From the NCBI RefSeq assembly GCF_002914585.1, contig NZ_PDDM01000004.1:202171-266170 (forward strand): a stretch of 64,000 nt of DNA, written 5' to 3'. This DNA comes from Pseudanabaena sp. BC1403. GTDB lineage: Bacteria > Cyanobacteriota > Cyanobacteriia > Pseudanabaenales > Pseudanabaenaceae. Position 1 is the stretch's first letter. Every line of letters starts with the position of its first letter. The translations under genes and the position numbers were made by a program. Positions 9,881-17,587 of this stretch are shown piece after piece. Below the pieces are notes generated by a model that was given only the letters and a program-made list of their open reading frames with translations, made no database searches and was not told where the DNA came from.

Positions 9881-12800
9881 ATGTCTACTGATGTAAACGT
9901 CTTCACTACAAACGATCTGGGGGCAGTGATAGTCCGTAACCCACTAGTTGTCAAGGCTGAAACTACAGTCATCGAAGCGATCTCCCAGATGAGCGATCGC
10001 AATGAGAATGTTATGCTCGCAAAGGTTCAAGCAAGCTGTGTGTTGGTGGTTGAAGAAGAAAAAGTCCTTGGTATTTTCACAGAACATGATGTGGTGCGTC
10101 TTATTGCCCAGTCGCGATCGCTAGAAACGTTGACTATGCAAGAGGTAATGACCTCGCCTGTGCTCACAATTCAGGAAACTGAATGTGCGGATTTATCCTC
10201 ATTGATGAAGATGATGCAACAGCAGCACATTCGCCATTTGCCGATCTTGAATGATGATAATCGGCTCTTGGGAATTGTCACCATCGAAAGCCTTTTGCAA
10301 GAGATGCATTCCTCATCTCAGCTTTTAAAAAAATCCTCCGAAGCAGAACTAAAACTGAGTGAACAAAGATTTAGGTCGGTGACAAAAGCTGCACCTGTGG
10401 GAATTTGTCGTACTGACAAGCTTGGTAACTGTATCTATATGAACGATCGATGGTGTCAGATTTCAGGATTAACGCCATCAGAGGCTGAGGGATTGGGTTG
10501 GATAAATGGCATTCATCCCTGCGATCGCGAACTTCTTTCGAGAGAATGGAATGATTCCATGCAAGAAAATCGCCCCTTCAAACTTGAGTATCGGTTTCAA
10601 AATTTATCAGGGAGAATTACTTGGGCATATGCAGAGGCTGTAGCTGAATATGATGAGTTGGGCGAAATTATTGGTTATGTTGGTACGATTACGGATATTA
10701 GCGATCGCAAAGCTACCGAACAAGCCCTGAAATTGCAGCGAGACTTGAATCAGCTAATTGCCGAAATCACCAGTCGATTCATTGATATTAGTCCAGAATA
10801 TCTAGATGCGGAGATTAATCTCTCACTTCAACTGATTGGCGAAGCGACCAACTCTGATACTAGCTATCTGATCAAATTTCTGGTGAAAGATCAAGATGAC
10901 TCTCCGCTCCCAGAAGGAACTGTGAGCATGACCCATGAATGGTGTAAGCCCAAATACCCTCGACAAATCGAACAAGTGCAGAATGTTCCTTTATCTGCAT
11001 TCCCTTGGTCTAACACTAAACTCCTACAGCGAGAAGTTGTGAATATACCCAGAGTTATAGATGCACCTAGAGAGGCGATAATCGACCAAGCGAGTTGGCA
11101 AAGGTTTAACATCGTGTCCTCGTTATCGGTTCCCCTAATTCAAAAATCAGTTGTCACAGGAACGTTGGGATTTGCATCCTTCAGCGATGTCATCTATTGG
11201 GATGAGGAAATCATTAGGTTATTGCAAGTAATGGCACAAACCATAGCCAATGCCCAACAACGCGCTCAAGATGAACAGCAGCTATATGAGAGCGAAGAAC
11301 GGTTGCGTCTAGCCCTTAGAGCCGCAAATCAAGGGCTTTACGATCTTAATTTGCAAACTGGGGAAGTGATCGTCAGTCTCGAATATGCCACAATGCTAGG
11401 CCATAATCCTGCTACTTTTCAAGAGACTAATGCTAAATGGATAGAACGTCTACATCCAGATGATCGTGAGCATGTTACTAAAGTGTATCAAGAATATGTG
11501 GCGGGGCTTTCTCCAGAATACAAAGTGGAATTTCGGCAACTTACGCAAACGGGTGAATGGAAATGGATTCTTTCTCTTGGTAGAATTGTAGCTTGGGATG
11601 AGTCGGGTAATCCCTTACGGATGTTGGGAACTCATACGGATATTAGCGATCGCAAAAAAGCCGAGGCAGAACGATTACTTGCCAAGCAGGTTCGCCAAGA
11701 ATTAAAATTCCTAGAAAATATTCTTGATATAGTCCTTGCAGGCTATTGGGATTGGGATCTGCAAACTAATGAGGAATATCTCAGTAAAGGACTAAAGCAA
11801 ATGTTTGGCTATGAAGATGATGAGTTGCCAAATTCTCCTGAGACATGGCAACATCTGATCTTTGATGAAGATTTACCAATGGTTTTTGAGTGCTTTGACC
11901 AGCATGTCCAGAGCCACGGTGAAGTTCCATTTTACAATGAAGTCAGGTATCGCCACAAAGATGGTTCTACAGTCTGGGTCAACTGTTCTGGCAAGGTGAT
12001 CGAATGGGATCAAGAAGGTAAGCCACTGCGAATGATTGGTTGCCACATCGACATTACTAAACAAAAACAGGCTGAGAATAGCTTACGCAAAAGTGATATC
12101 CATTTAAAGACTGCTCAACGAATTGGTAGGCTAGGAAGTTGGGAATTTATCCTCGATCCTGAACAAGTCATTTGGTCAGATGAGTTGTTTCATATTTTTG
12201 GGCGTGATAGGACTATGGCTCCTCCCAATTTCGATGAACTCCAAGAATTATTACATCCTGACGATCGCGACCATCATCAGCAAACCGTACAGACAGCTAT
12301 TGTCACTGGAAAACCCTTTGATATTGAATTCCGCTTCTTCCATCAAGATGGCAATATTAGATATATCCAAGCTAGGGGAGAACCAATTTTAGATGATTCT
12401 AATTGCGTCATTCAACTAATTGGCACTGCCCTAGATATTAGCGATCGCAAACAAGCCGAAGCAACCCTTATCCACACCACCACGCAGTTAGTTTCCTCTA
12501 ACCGTGAACTAGAAGCCTTTGCTTACTCGGTTTCCCATGATTTGCGATCGCCTTTACGAGCAATTGACGGCTTTAGCCAAGCTCTAATCGAGGATTATGG
12601 CGACAAATTTGATAATGAGGGCAAGGATTACTTTGATCGAATTCGTCGGAATATCAAACGTATGGGGATGTTGATTGATGACCTACTGCGCCTCTCCCGT
12701 GTGTCTCGCTCTGAGATGCGATACAGCAAGATCAATCTCAGTATGCTAATTGCTGAACAGTTAAATGAACTGCAAACAGCAGAGCCAGAGAGACAAGTTA

Positions 12801-13225
12801 AGTTTGTGATAGCTCCAGATGTATTTGTCTCAGCTGATAGTACTCTAATGCAGATGGTGATCAGCAACTTGGTGCAAAATGCTTGGAAATTTACCAGTAA
12901 TCATGCAACGGCGAGGATTGAATTTGGATTGATTCCATCTGAAAGCAACCAAAACACTCAATTTACCTATTTTGTTCGCGATGATGGAGCAGGATTTGAT
13001 ATGAACTATGCCGACATGTTGTTTGGGGTTTTTCAAAGACTTCACAACACCAATGAATTTGCAGGAACAGGTATCGGACTTGCCACTGTACAACGGGTAA
13101 TTCATCGACATGGTGGACGTGTTTGGGCAGAGGGTGCGATCGAGCATGGTGCGACCATTTATTTCACCATACCTGATACCATGCCAAGTTCAGTGACTAA
13201 TGTGCCAATCGGAAGAGGAGCTTAA
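9881..13225 (+). CDS. Sensor histidine kinase CBS-CBS-PAS-GAF-PAS(3)-HisKA-HATPase
   Basis: 1114 residues, soluble. A CBS pair (about 15-140), PAS (155-275), a GAF-like domain (about 285-465), three PAS domains, then a bacteriophytochrome-type kinase core: H886 in AYSVSHDLRSPLRAIDGF, N box LVQNAWKFT, and G box GTGIGLATV. Unlike its neighbours it has no C-terminal receiver. Instead a stand-alone receiver starts 4 bases downstream, the usual layout of Cph1/Rcp1-like pairs. The GAF carries no conserved bilin Cys that I can see. The CBS-PAS front end resembles that of the first kinase, whereas the kinase core is of a different lineage, showing module shuffling within the cluster. Confidence 0.92.
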   Translation: MSTDVNVFTTNDLGAVIVRNPLVVKAETTVIEAISQMSDRNENVMLAKVQASCVLVVEEEKVLGIFTEHDVVRLIAQSRSLETLTMQEVMTSPVLTIQETECADLSSLMKMMQQQHIRHLPILNDDNRLLGIVTIESLLQEMHSSSQLLKKSSEAELKLSEQRFRSVTKAAPVGICRTDKLGNCIYMNDRWCQISGLTPSEAEGLGWINGIHPCDRELLSREWNDSMQENRPFKLEYRFQNLSGRITWAYAEAVAEYDELGEIIGYVGTITDISDRKATEQALKLQRDLNQLIAEITSRFIDISPEYLDAEINLSLQLIGEATNSDTSYLIKFLVKDQDDSPLPEGTVSMTHEWCKPKYPRQIEQVQNVPLSAFPWSNTKLLQREVVNIPRVIDAPREAIIDQASWQRFNIVSSLSVPLIQKSVVTGTLGFASFSDVIYWDEEIIRLLQVMAQTIANAQQRAQDEQQLYESEERLRLALRAANQGLYDLNLQTGEVIVSLEYATMLGHNPATFQETNAKWIERLHPDDREHVTKVYQEYVAGLSPEYKVEFRQLTQTGEWKWILSLGRIVAWDESGNPLRMLGTHTDISDRKKAEAERLLAKQVRQELKFLENILDIVLAGYWDWDLQTNEEYLSKGLKQMFGYEDDELPNSPETWQHLIFDEDLPMVFECFDQHVQSHGEVPFYNEVRYRHKDGSTVWVNCSGKVIEWDQEGKPLRMIGCHIDITKQKQAENSLRKSDIHLKTAQRIGRLGSWEFILDPEQVIWSDELFHIFGRDRTMAPPNFDELQELLHPDDRDHHQQTVQTAIVTGKPFDIEFRFFHQDGNIRYIQARGEPILDDSNCVIQLIGTALDISDRKQAEATLIHTTTQLVSSNRELEAFAYSVSHDLRSPLRAIDGFSQALIEDYGDKFDNEGKDYFDRIRRNIKRMGMLIDDLLRLSRVSRSEMRYSKINLSMLIAEQLNELQTAEPERQVKFVIAPDVFVSADSTLMQMVISNLVQNAWKFTSNHATARIEFGLIPSESNQNTQFTYFVRDDGAGFDMNYADMLFGVFQRLHNTNEFAGTGIGLATVQRVIHRHGGRVWAEGAIEHGATIYFTIPDTMPSSVTNVPIGRGA

Positions 13226-13229
13226 AATC

Positions 13230-13649
13230 ATGGCTTTACGCCCAATTATACTGATTGAAGATAACCCTGACGATGAAAGATTAACAATTCGTGCCTTGCG
13301 GCGGGGCAATGTCGCCAATGAAATTTTCGTTGCCCACAATGGTGAGGAAGCATTGTCAATGGTGTTAAATGCTAATCCGTTACCAAGTGTAGTCTTATTA
13401 GATCTAAAGCTACCCAAGGTAGATGGATTAGAAGTATTACGACAGATTCGAGCTAATGCTCGCACACATTTACTCCCAGTGGTTGTGCTTACATCTTCCA
13501 GCGAAGATCGTGATATCATCGATAGTTACAACTTGGGAGCGAATAGTTATGTACGAAAGCCAGTGGAAATCGAAAAATTCACGGAAGCAGTGCGTCAACT
13601 AGGGTTGTATTGGGCAGTCATTAATGAAACTAGTCCAGGAGGTTTGTAA
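13230..13649 (+). CDS. Single-domain response regulator, Rcp1-like
   Basis: A 140-residue receiver with no output domain. Acidic pocket EDNPDDE near residues 8-14, phospho-acceptor D58 (VLLDLKLPKVDG), Thr/Ser switch (VLTSSSE) and Lys (VRKPVE). The extended NPDDERLTIRAL helix is typical of regulators paired with phytochrome-type kinases. I chose the ATG at 13230, not the earlier in-frame ATG at 13200: GAGGAG sits about 10 bases before it and it follows the kinase stop by 4 bases. Cognate partner: most likely the kinase at 9881. The strong AGGAGGT for the next gene lies in its last codons, so translation of the three genes is probably coupled. Confidence 0.93.
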   Translation: MALRPIILIEDNPDDERLTIRALRRGNVANEIFVAHNGEEALSMVLNANPLPSVVLLDLKLPKVDGLEVLRQIRANARTHLLPVVVLTSSSEDRDIIDSYNLGANSYVRKPVEIEKFTEAVRQLGLYWAVINETSPGGL

Positions 13650-13652
13650 ACC

Positions 13653-16600
13653 ATGACTTACAGCCTAAAGGTCTTAAGTATTGAAGATTCAGAGGATGAT
13701 GCGCTTTTAGTGATACGCGAACTGCGGCGTGGAGGATTTAATGTTGTTTGGGAACGAGTGGAGACAGCCGAAGATCTACGCACGGCACTAACTAGTCAAA
13801 CTTGGGATGTGATCATTTCTGATTACCATTTACCGAAGTTCGATGCATCTAGAGCGCTGCAAATCGTTAAACAAGAATTTCCTGATCTTCCTTTTATTGT
13901 AGTCTCTGGATTAATTGGTGAGACTTCAGCTGTAGAACTGATGAAAGCAGGCGCTCAGGATTACCTAATGAAAGGGAACCTAGCTCGTTTAGCCGAAGCT
14001 GTGCGACGAGAAATTCGGGAAGCTCAGATTCGACTTGAGCGTCAACGTTCAAAACAGCAGCTAGAAAGCGCCCAAGAACGTCTGCAACTCGCCATTGAAG
14101 GTTCAGGCATTGGTCTATGGGACTGGAATATTCAGACAGGGGCAGTAACGATCAATGAGCAATGGGCTAAAATTATCGGTTATTCTATTGAAGAGTTAGC
14201 ACCAATCGGTTTTGAAACTTGGCAACAGCATACCCATCCAGATGATTTTCAGAAGGTCAATTTTGCTTTGGAGCAATACCTTCACCACAAGACACAGAGC
14301 TATGAATGCGAACTACGAATGCTCCATAAATCTGGTGCTTGGATCTGGTTATTGAGCAAAGGCAAAGTGGTCGAATGGGATGCCGCAAATAGACCATTAC
14401 GGATGACAGCTACATATTTAGATATCTCTACGCGCAAACAAGCTGAATTGCGAGTAGAGATGCAAAACCTGATCTTGGAGCGAATTGCCAAAGGAGAACC
14501 TTTGCCAGATATGCTGGATATGCTGGTACGTGCAACGGAAGATCAAATTGAAGGAGGGATCTGTTCTATTTTACTTTGCGATCACGATGGCATATTGCAT
14601 CTTGGCGCAGCGCCTAATTTGCCCGATGATTATAATCAAGCCATCGAAGGGCTAGTAATTAGCGAGGGTGTGGGTTCCTGTGGCACAGCCGCTTTTCGCA
14701 AAGAACCTGTGATTGTTACCGATATTACCACCGATCCACTTTGGCGGGATTTTAAGGAATTAGCCTTGACTCATAATTTGCGATCATGCTGGTCATTTCC
14801 TGCGATCGCTAGTGATGGTTCGGTGCTAGCCACCTTTGCGGTTTATCACCCTGATATTCATATTCCACAGCCACGAGAACTGGAGGTGATTAGTCTTGCC
14901 GCAAATATTGTCAAAATTGCGATCGAGCGGGAACAAGCCACTAAAAAACTAGAGCAGTTAAATCGGGAATTGGAAGATCGGGTGGAACAACGCACCGATG
15001 CTTTGAGGCAGAGTGAAGCCCGCTTGCGAGAAGCTCAACAAATTGCTCATCTTGGTAGTTGGGAACTGGACGTAATCACCCAAAAAGTTACTTGGTCTGA
15101 GGAAATATTCACCATTCTTTCCCTCGATCCCCATAGATCTACATTAACCCATGAACAATTTGTCCAATTTTTGGCTCCTCATGAACAAGAGCGCTTAAAA
15201 CTACTGAATAAAAGAGCAATTAGATATCGAGAATCCTTTACCCTTGATGCAGAGATTGTCTGTGCTGATGGTTCCATTGGTTATATTTTTATCAAAACTG
15301 AGCCGATCTGGGATGCGCTGGGAAAGGTAACCCGATTGTTGGGAATTGTGATGGATATTAGCGATCGCTATGCCATGCAAGAAGCTCTACGACGCAGTGA
15401 AGAAAGAGCTAGAGCCACTCTCAAGGCTTTGCCCGATCTGGTGTTTCGAGTTGATCGCGAAGGAAAATATTTGGATTTTATGGTGTCACCTCAAGGTCGC
15501 TACCTTGTTGATCCGCAGCAACTAGTTGGAAAAAATATTCATGAGACTTTTCCCATACCGACTTCGACAATTTACGCAGAGCGCAAATATGCAGCTCTTC
15601 AGCAAGCACTTGTCACGCAGACTGTCCAAATTTATGAACAGCAGATTGAGATTGGCGATCAATGCCGTTATGAGGAGATTCGGGTTGCTCCCAGTGGAAG
15701 TGATGAAGTGGTCTTTTTTATTCGAGATATTAGCGATCGCAAGCGAGCAGAGGTACAACTGCACCAAACAAATCAAGAACTTGCCCGTGCCACGAGACTT
15801 AAGGATGAATTTCTGGCTAACATGAGTCACGAACTTCGCACCCCTCTCAACGCAATTTTGGGAATGACTGAAGGCTTACAAGAACAAGTATTCGGTAAAA
15901 TTAGCGATCGTCAACTAAAAGCCCTGCAAACTATTGAGTCTAGTGGATCTCACCTATTGGAACTAATCAATGACATCCTTGATCTTTCTAAAATAGCCTC
16001 TGGACAAATCGAACTTGACTGTACCCTCACTTCGATCAATCGTCTCTGTCAATCTAGTCTGACGTTTATTAGGCAGCAAGCCCTGCAAAAATGTATCCAA
16101 GTTCATACTAAAATCCAGATGGATTTGCCAGATTTGCTCGTGGATGAACGTCGCATCCGTCAGGTATTGATTAATCTTCTTAGCAATGCTGTCAAATTTA
16201 CTCCAGCAGGAGGAACTATAACTTTGGAAGTTAGTCGCCTTCAGTTGATCACTTCTTTCCAAGAAGAAGCTAATGAAGAAGTAAAAGAATACTTGCAAAT
16301 AGTGGTAATTGATACTGGCATTGGTATTGCCGAAGAAAACATTCAGAAATTATTTAAGCCTTTTGTCCAAATCGACAGTGCGTTGAATCGTCAATATGAA
16401 GGCACGGGTTTGGGTCTGTCTCTAGTTAAGCAAATGGTGGAACTTCATGGTGGCAAGGTAGGATTAACCAGCGAGCTTGGTGTAGGTAGTCGCTTCACCG
16501 TAGAGCTACCCTATGCTCCCAATGTTGAGTTCTCCTCTAAAGTACTCGACATTGATATAGCAACTACGAGTTCACAACTGGAATCTCCAGCCACAAGCAA

Positions 16601-16970
16601 GTTACAAGTTCCTTTGATTTTGATTGCCGAAGACAATGAAGCCAATATCATGACGCTTTCTAGTTATCTATTGGCAAAAGGCTATCGCATTGTATTAGCT
16701 AAAAATGGGGAGGAGGCGATCGCGATCGCATTGTCGGCTAGACCTGATTTGATATTGATGGATGTGCAAATGCCATTAATGGATGGGTTAGAAGCAATTA
16801 GACGGATTCGGCAGATTACTAGTCTAGCCAATGTCCCGATTATTGCTCTGACTGCTTTAGCAATGGCAACTGATCAAGATCGTTGTCTTGCCGCAGGTGC
16901 TAATGAGTATCTTCCGAAACCCATAAAATTAAAGGAACTTGTTGCAATGATTAAAAAAATATTAGTTTAA
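13653..16970 (+). CDS. Hybrid kinase REC-PAS-GAF-PAS-PAS-HisKA-HATPase-REC
   Basis: 1105 residues, soluble, with receivers at both ends. The N-terminal receiver has D57 in IISDYHLPKFD. Then PAS (about 145-265), GAF (about 275-430), a coiled coil, two PAS domains (about 455 and 580), HisKA (H726), HATPase (NLLSNAVKFT; GTGLGLSL) and a C-terminal receiver (D1037). The N-terminal receiver could take phosphate from the kinase at 9881, making this a second tier in a phosphorelay; that is inference from position and domain order. The kinase core and terminal receiver are close paralogues of those at 2713 and 6269. The ATG at 13653 has an excellent AGGAGGT ribosome site 9 bases upstream. Confidence 0.92.
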   Translation: MTYSLKVLSIEDSEDDALLVIRELRRGGFNVVWERVETAEDLRTALTSQTWDVIISDYHLPKFDASRALQIVKQEFPDLPFIVVSGLIGETSAVELMKAGAQDYLMKGNLARLAEAVRREIREAQIRLERQRSKQQLESAQERLQLAIEGSGIGLWDWNIQTGAVTINEQWAKIIGYSIEELAPIGFETWQQHTHPDDFQKVNFALEQYLHHKTQSYECELRMLHKSGAWIWLLSKGKVVEWDAANRPLRMTATYLDISTRKQAELRVEMQNLILERIAKGEPLPDMLDMLVRATEDQIEGGICSILLCDHDGILHLGAAPNLPDDYNQAIEGLVISEGVGSCGTAAFRKEPVIVTDITTDPLWRDFKELALTHNLRSCWSFPAIASDGSVLATFAVYHPDIHIPQPRELEVISLAANIVKIAIEREQATKKLEQLNRELEDRVEQRTDALRQSEARLREAQQIAHLGSWELDVITQKVTWSEEIFTILSLDPHRSTLTHEQFVQFLAPHEQERLKLLNKRAIRYRESFTLDAEIVCADGSIGYIFIKTEPIWDALGKVTRLLGIVMDISDRYAMQEALRRSEERARATLKALPDLVFRVDREGKYLDFMVSPQGRYLVDPQQLVGKNIHETFPIPTSTIYAERKYAALQQALVTQTVQIYEQQIEIGDQCRYEEIRVAPSGSDEVVFFIRDISDRKRAEVQLHQTNQELARATRLKDEFLANMSHELRTPLNAILGMTEGLQEQVFGKISDRQLKALQTIESSGSHLLELINDILDLSKIASGQIELDCTLTSINRLCQSSLTFIRQQALQKCIQVHTKIQMDLPDLLVDERRIRQVLINLLSNAVKFTPAGGTITLEVSRLQLITSFQEEANEEVKEYLQIVVIDTGIGIAEENIQKLFKPFVQIDSALNRQYEGTGLGLSLVKQMVELHGGKVGLTSELGVGSRFTVELPYAPNVEFSSKVLDIDIATTSSQLESPATSKLQVPLILIAEDNEANIMTLSSYLLAKGYRIVLAKNGEEAIAIALSARPDLILMDVQMPLMDGLEAIRRIRQITSLANVPIIALTALAMATDQDRCLAAGANEYLPKPIKLKELVAMIKKILV

Positions 16971-17025
16971 GATTAAATAATGCTGATAGAGGGGGGTATA
17001 GCAAACCAAGGTTTGCTTATGACAT

Positions 17026-17078
17026 AAAACCAGAAGATGAGTGGCGGCGCGAAGCGCCGCCACTCATCTTCTGGTTTT
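17026..17078. terminator. Perfect 25-bp hairpin with GAA loop after the kinase operon
   Basis: The arms 17026-17050 and 17054-17078 are perfectly complementary, with apex GGCGGCGC-GAA-GCGCCGCC. It lies 55 bases after the last gene of the kinase operon and is followed by a T-rich stretch, so it could terminate transcription. It is a member of the mirror-arm hairpin set. Confidence 0.7.
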
Positions 17079-17240
17079 GGTTTGTACTAGCTAACTCTTT
17101 TTTTGCTATATATAGCAATCCAAAATATTTGATTTTATCCATGACTTACATTGCTATACCAATTCATATAGTTGCAGTCACTTGTCTTAGGACAAATCAA
17201 TTCTTGGGTTTTATGCCTTAGTAAACTTGGCGATAGCTAT

Positions 17241-17329
17241 AAAAGTGTGACGATACTTTTGTGAATTAAAAACTAAGCTCAGTAAGGGTTTTAAAAGGAC
17301 AAAATGGCATAGCCATTTTGTCTTTTGTG
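17241..17329. mobile_element. Degenerate copy of the 103-bp TA-flanked element
   Basis: Matches the second part of the element seen intact at 48980-49082: a GTGTGACGATACTTTTGTG hairpin, AAAACTAAGCTCAGTAAGGG, then a hairpin with core AAAATGGCATAGCCATTTT. A possible left end (TACCAATTCAT at 17157) is separated by about 75 unrelated bases, so this copy looks split or decayed. Apart from this and the hairpin at 17026, I see no gene in 16971-17587. Confidence 0.6.
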
Positions 17330-17528
17330 ATCATAAAGATTTATTGTGGTTCGTTTGGCTGAAAAACTGCGGTAATTCTCAAAGTTGTAGTCATACTTTC
17401 AGGAGTTGCTATAATTCATACATAGTTATGCTTTTTATATACTGCGCTTTGCAATGATATAAAGGTTAATGTTTGGGTTAATAAAGTTAATTTGGAACTT
17501 TTTTAACCAGAATAATGTCTTAAGTCTT

Positions 17529-17557
17529 TTGACAAACTATCGATAATATCGCATATA
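17529..17557 (+). promoter_or_regulatory. Possible promoter of the GAF-PAS kinase
   Basis: TTGACA at 17529-17534, followed after 17 bases by CATATA within a very A/T-rich stretch, 30 bases before the ATG at 17588. The -35 is perfect; the -10 is poor. Confidence 0.4.
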
Positions 17558-17587
17558 TCTAAGGCTCTAAGAGGTCTGAATAGCTGT

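Noticed and set aside
15526..15825. Overlapping ORFs on both strands within the kinase at 13653
   Set aside because: They are shadows of a long, well-conserved PAS and HisKA coding frame.
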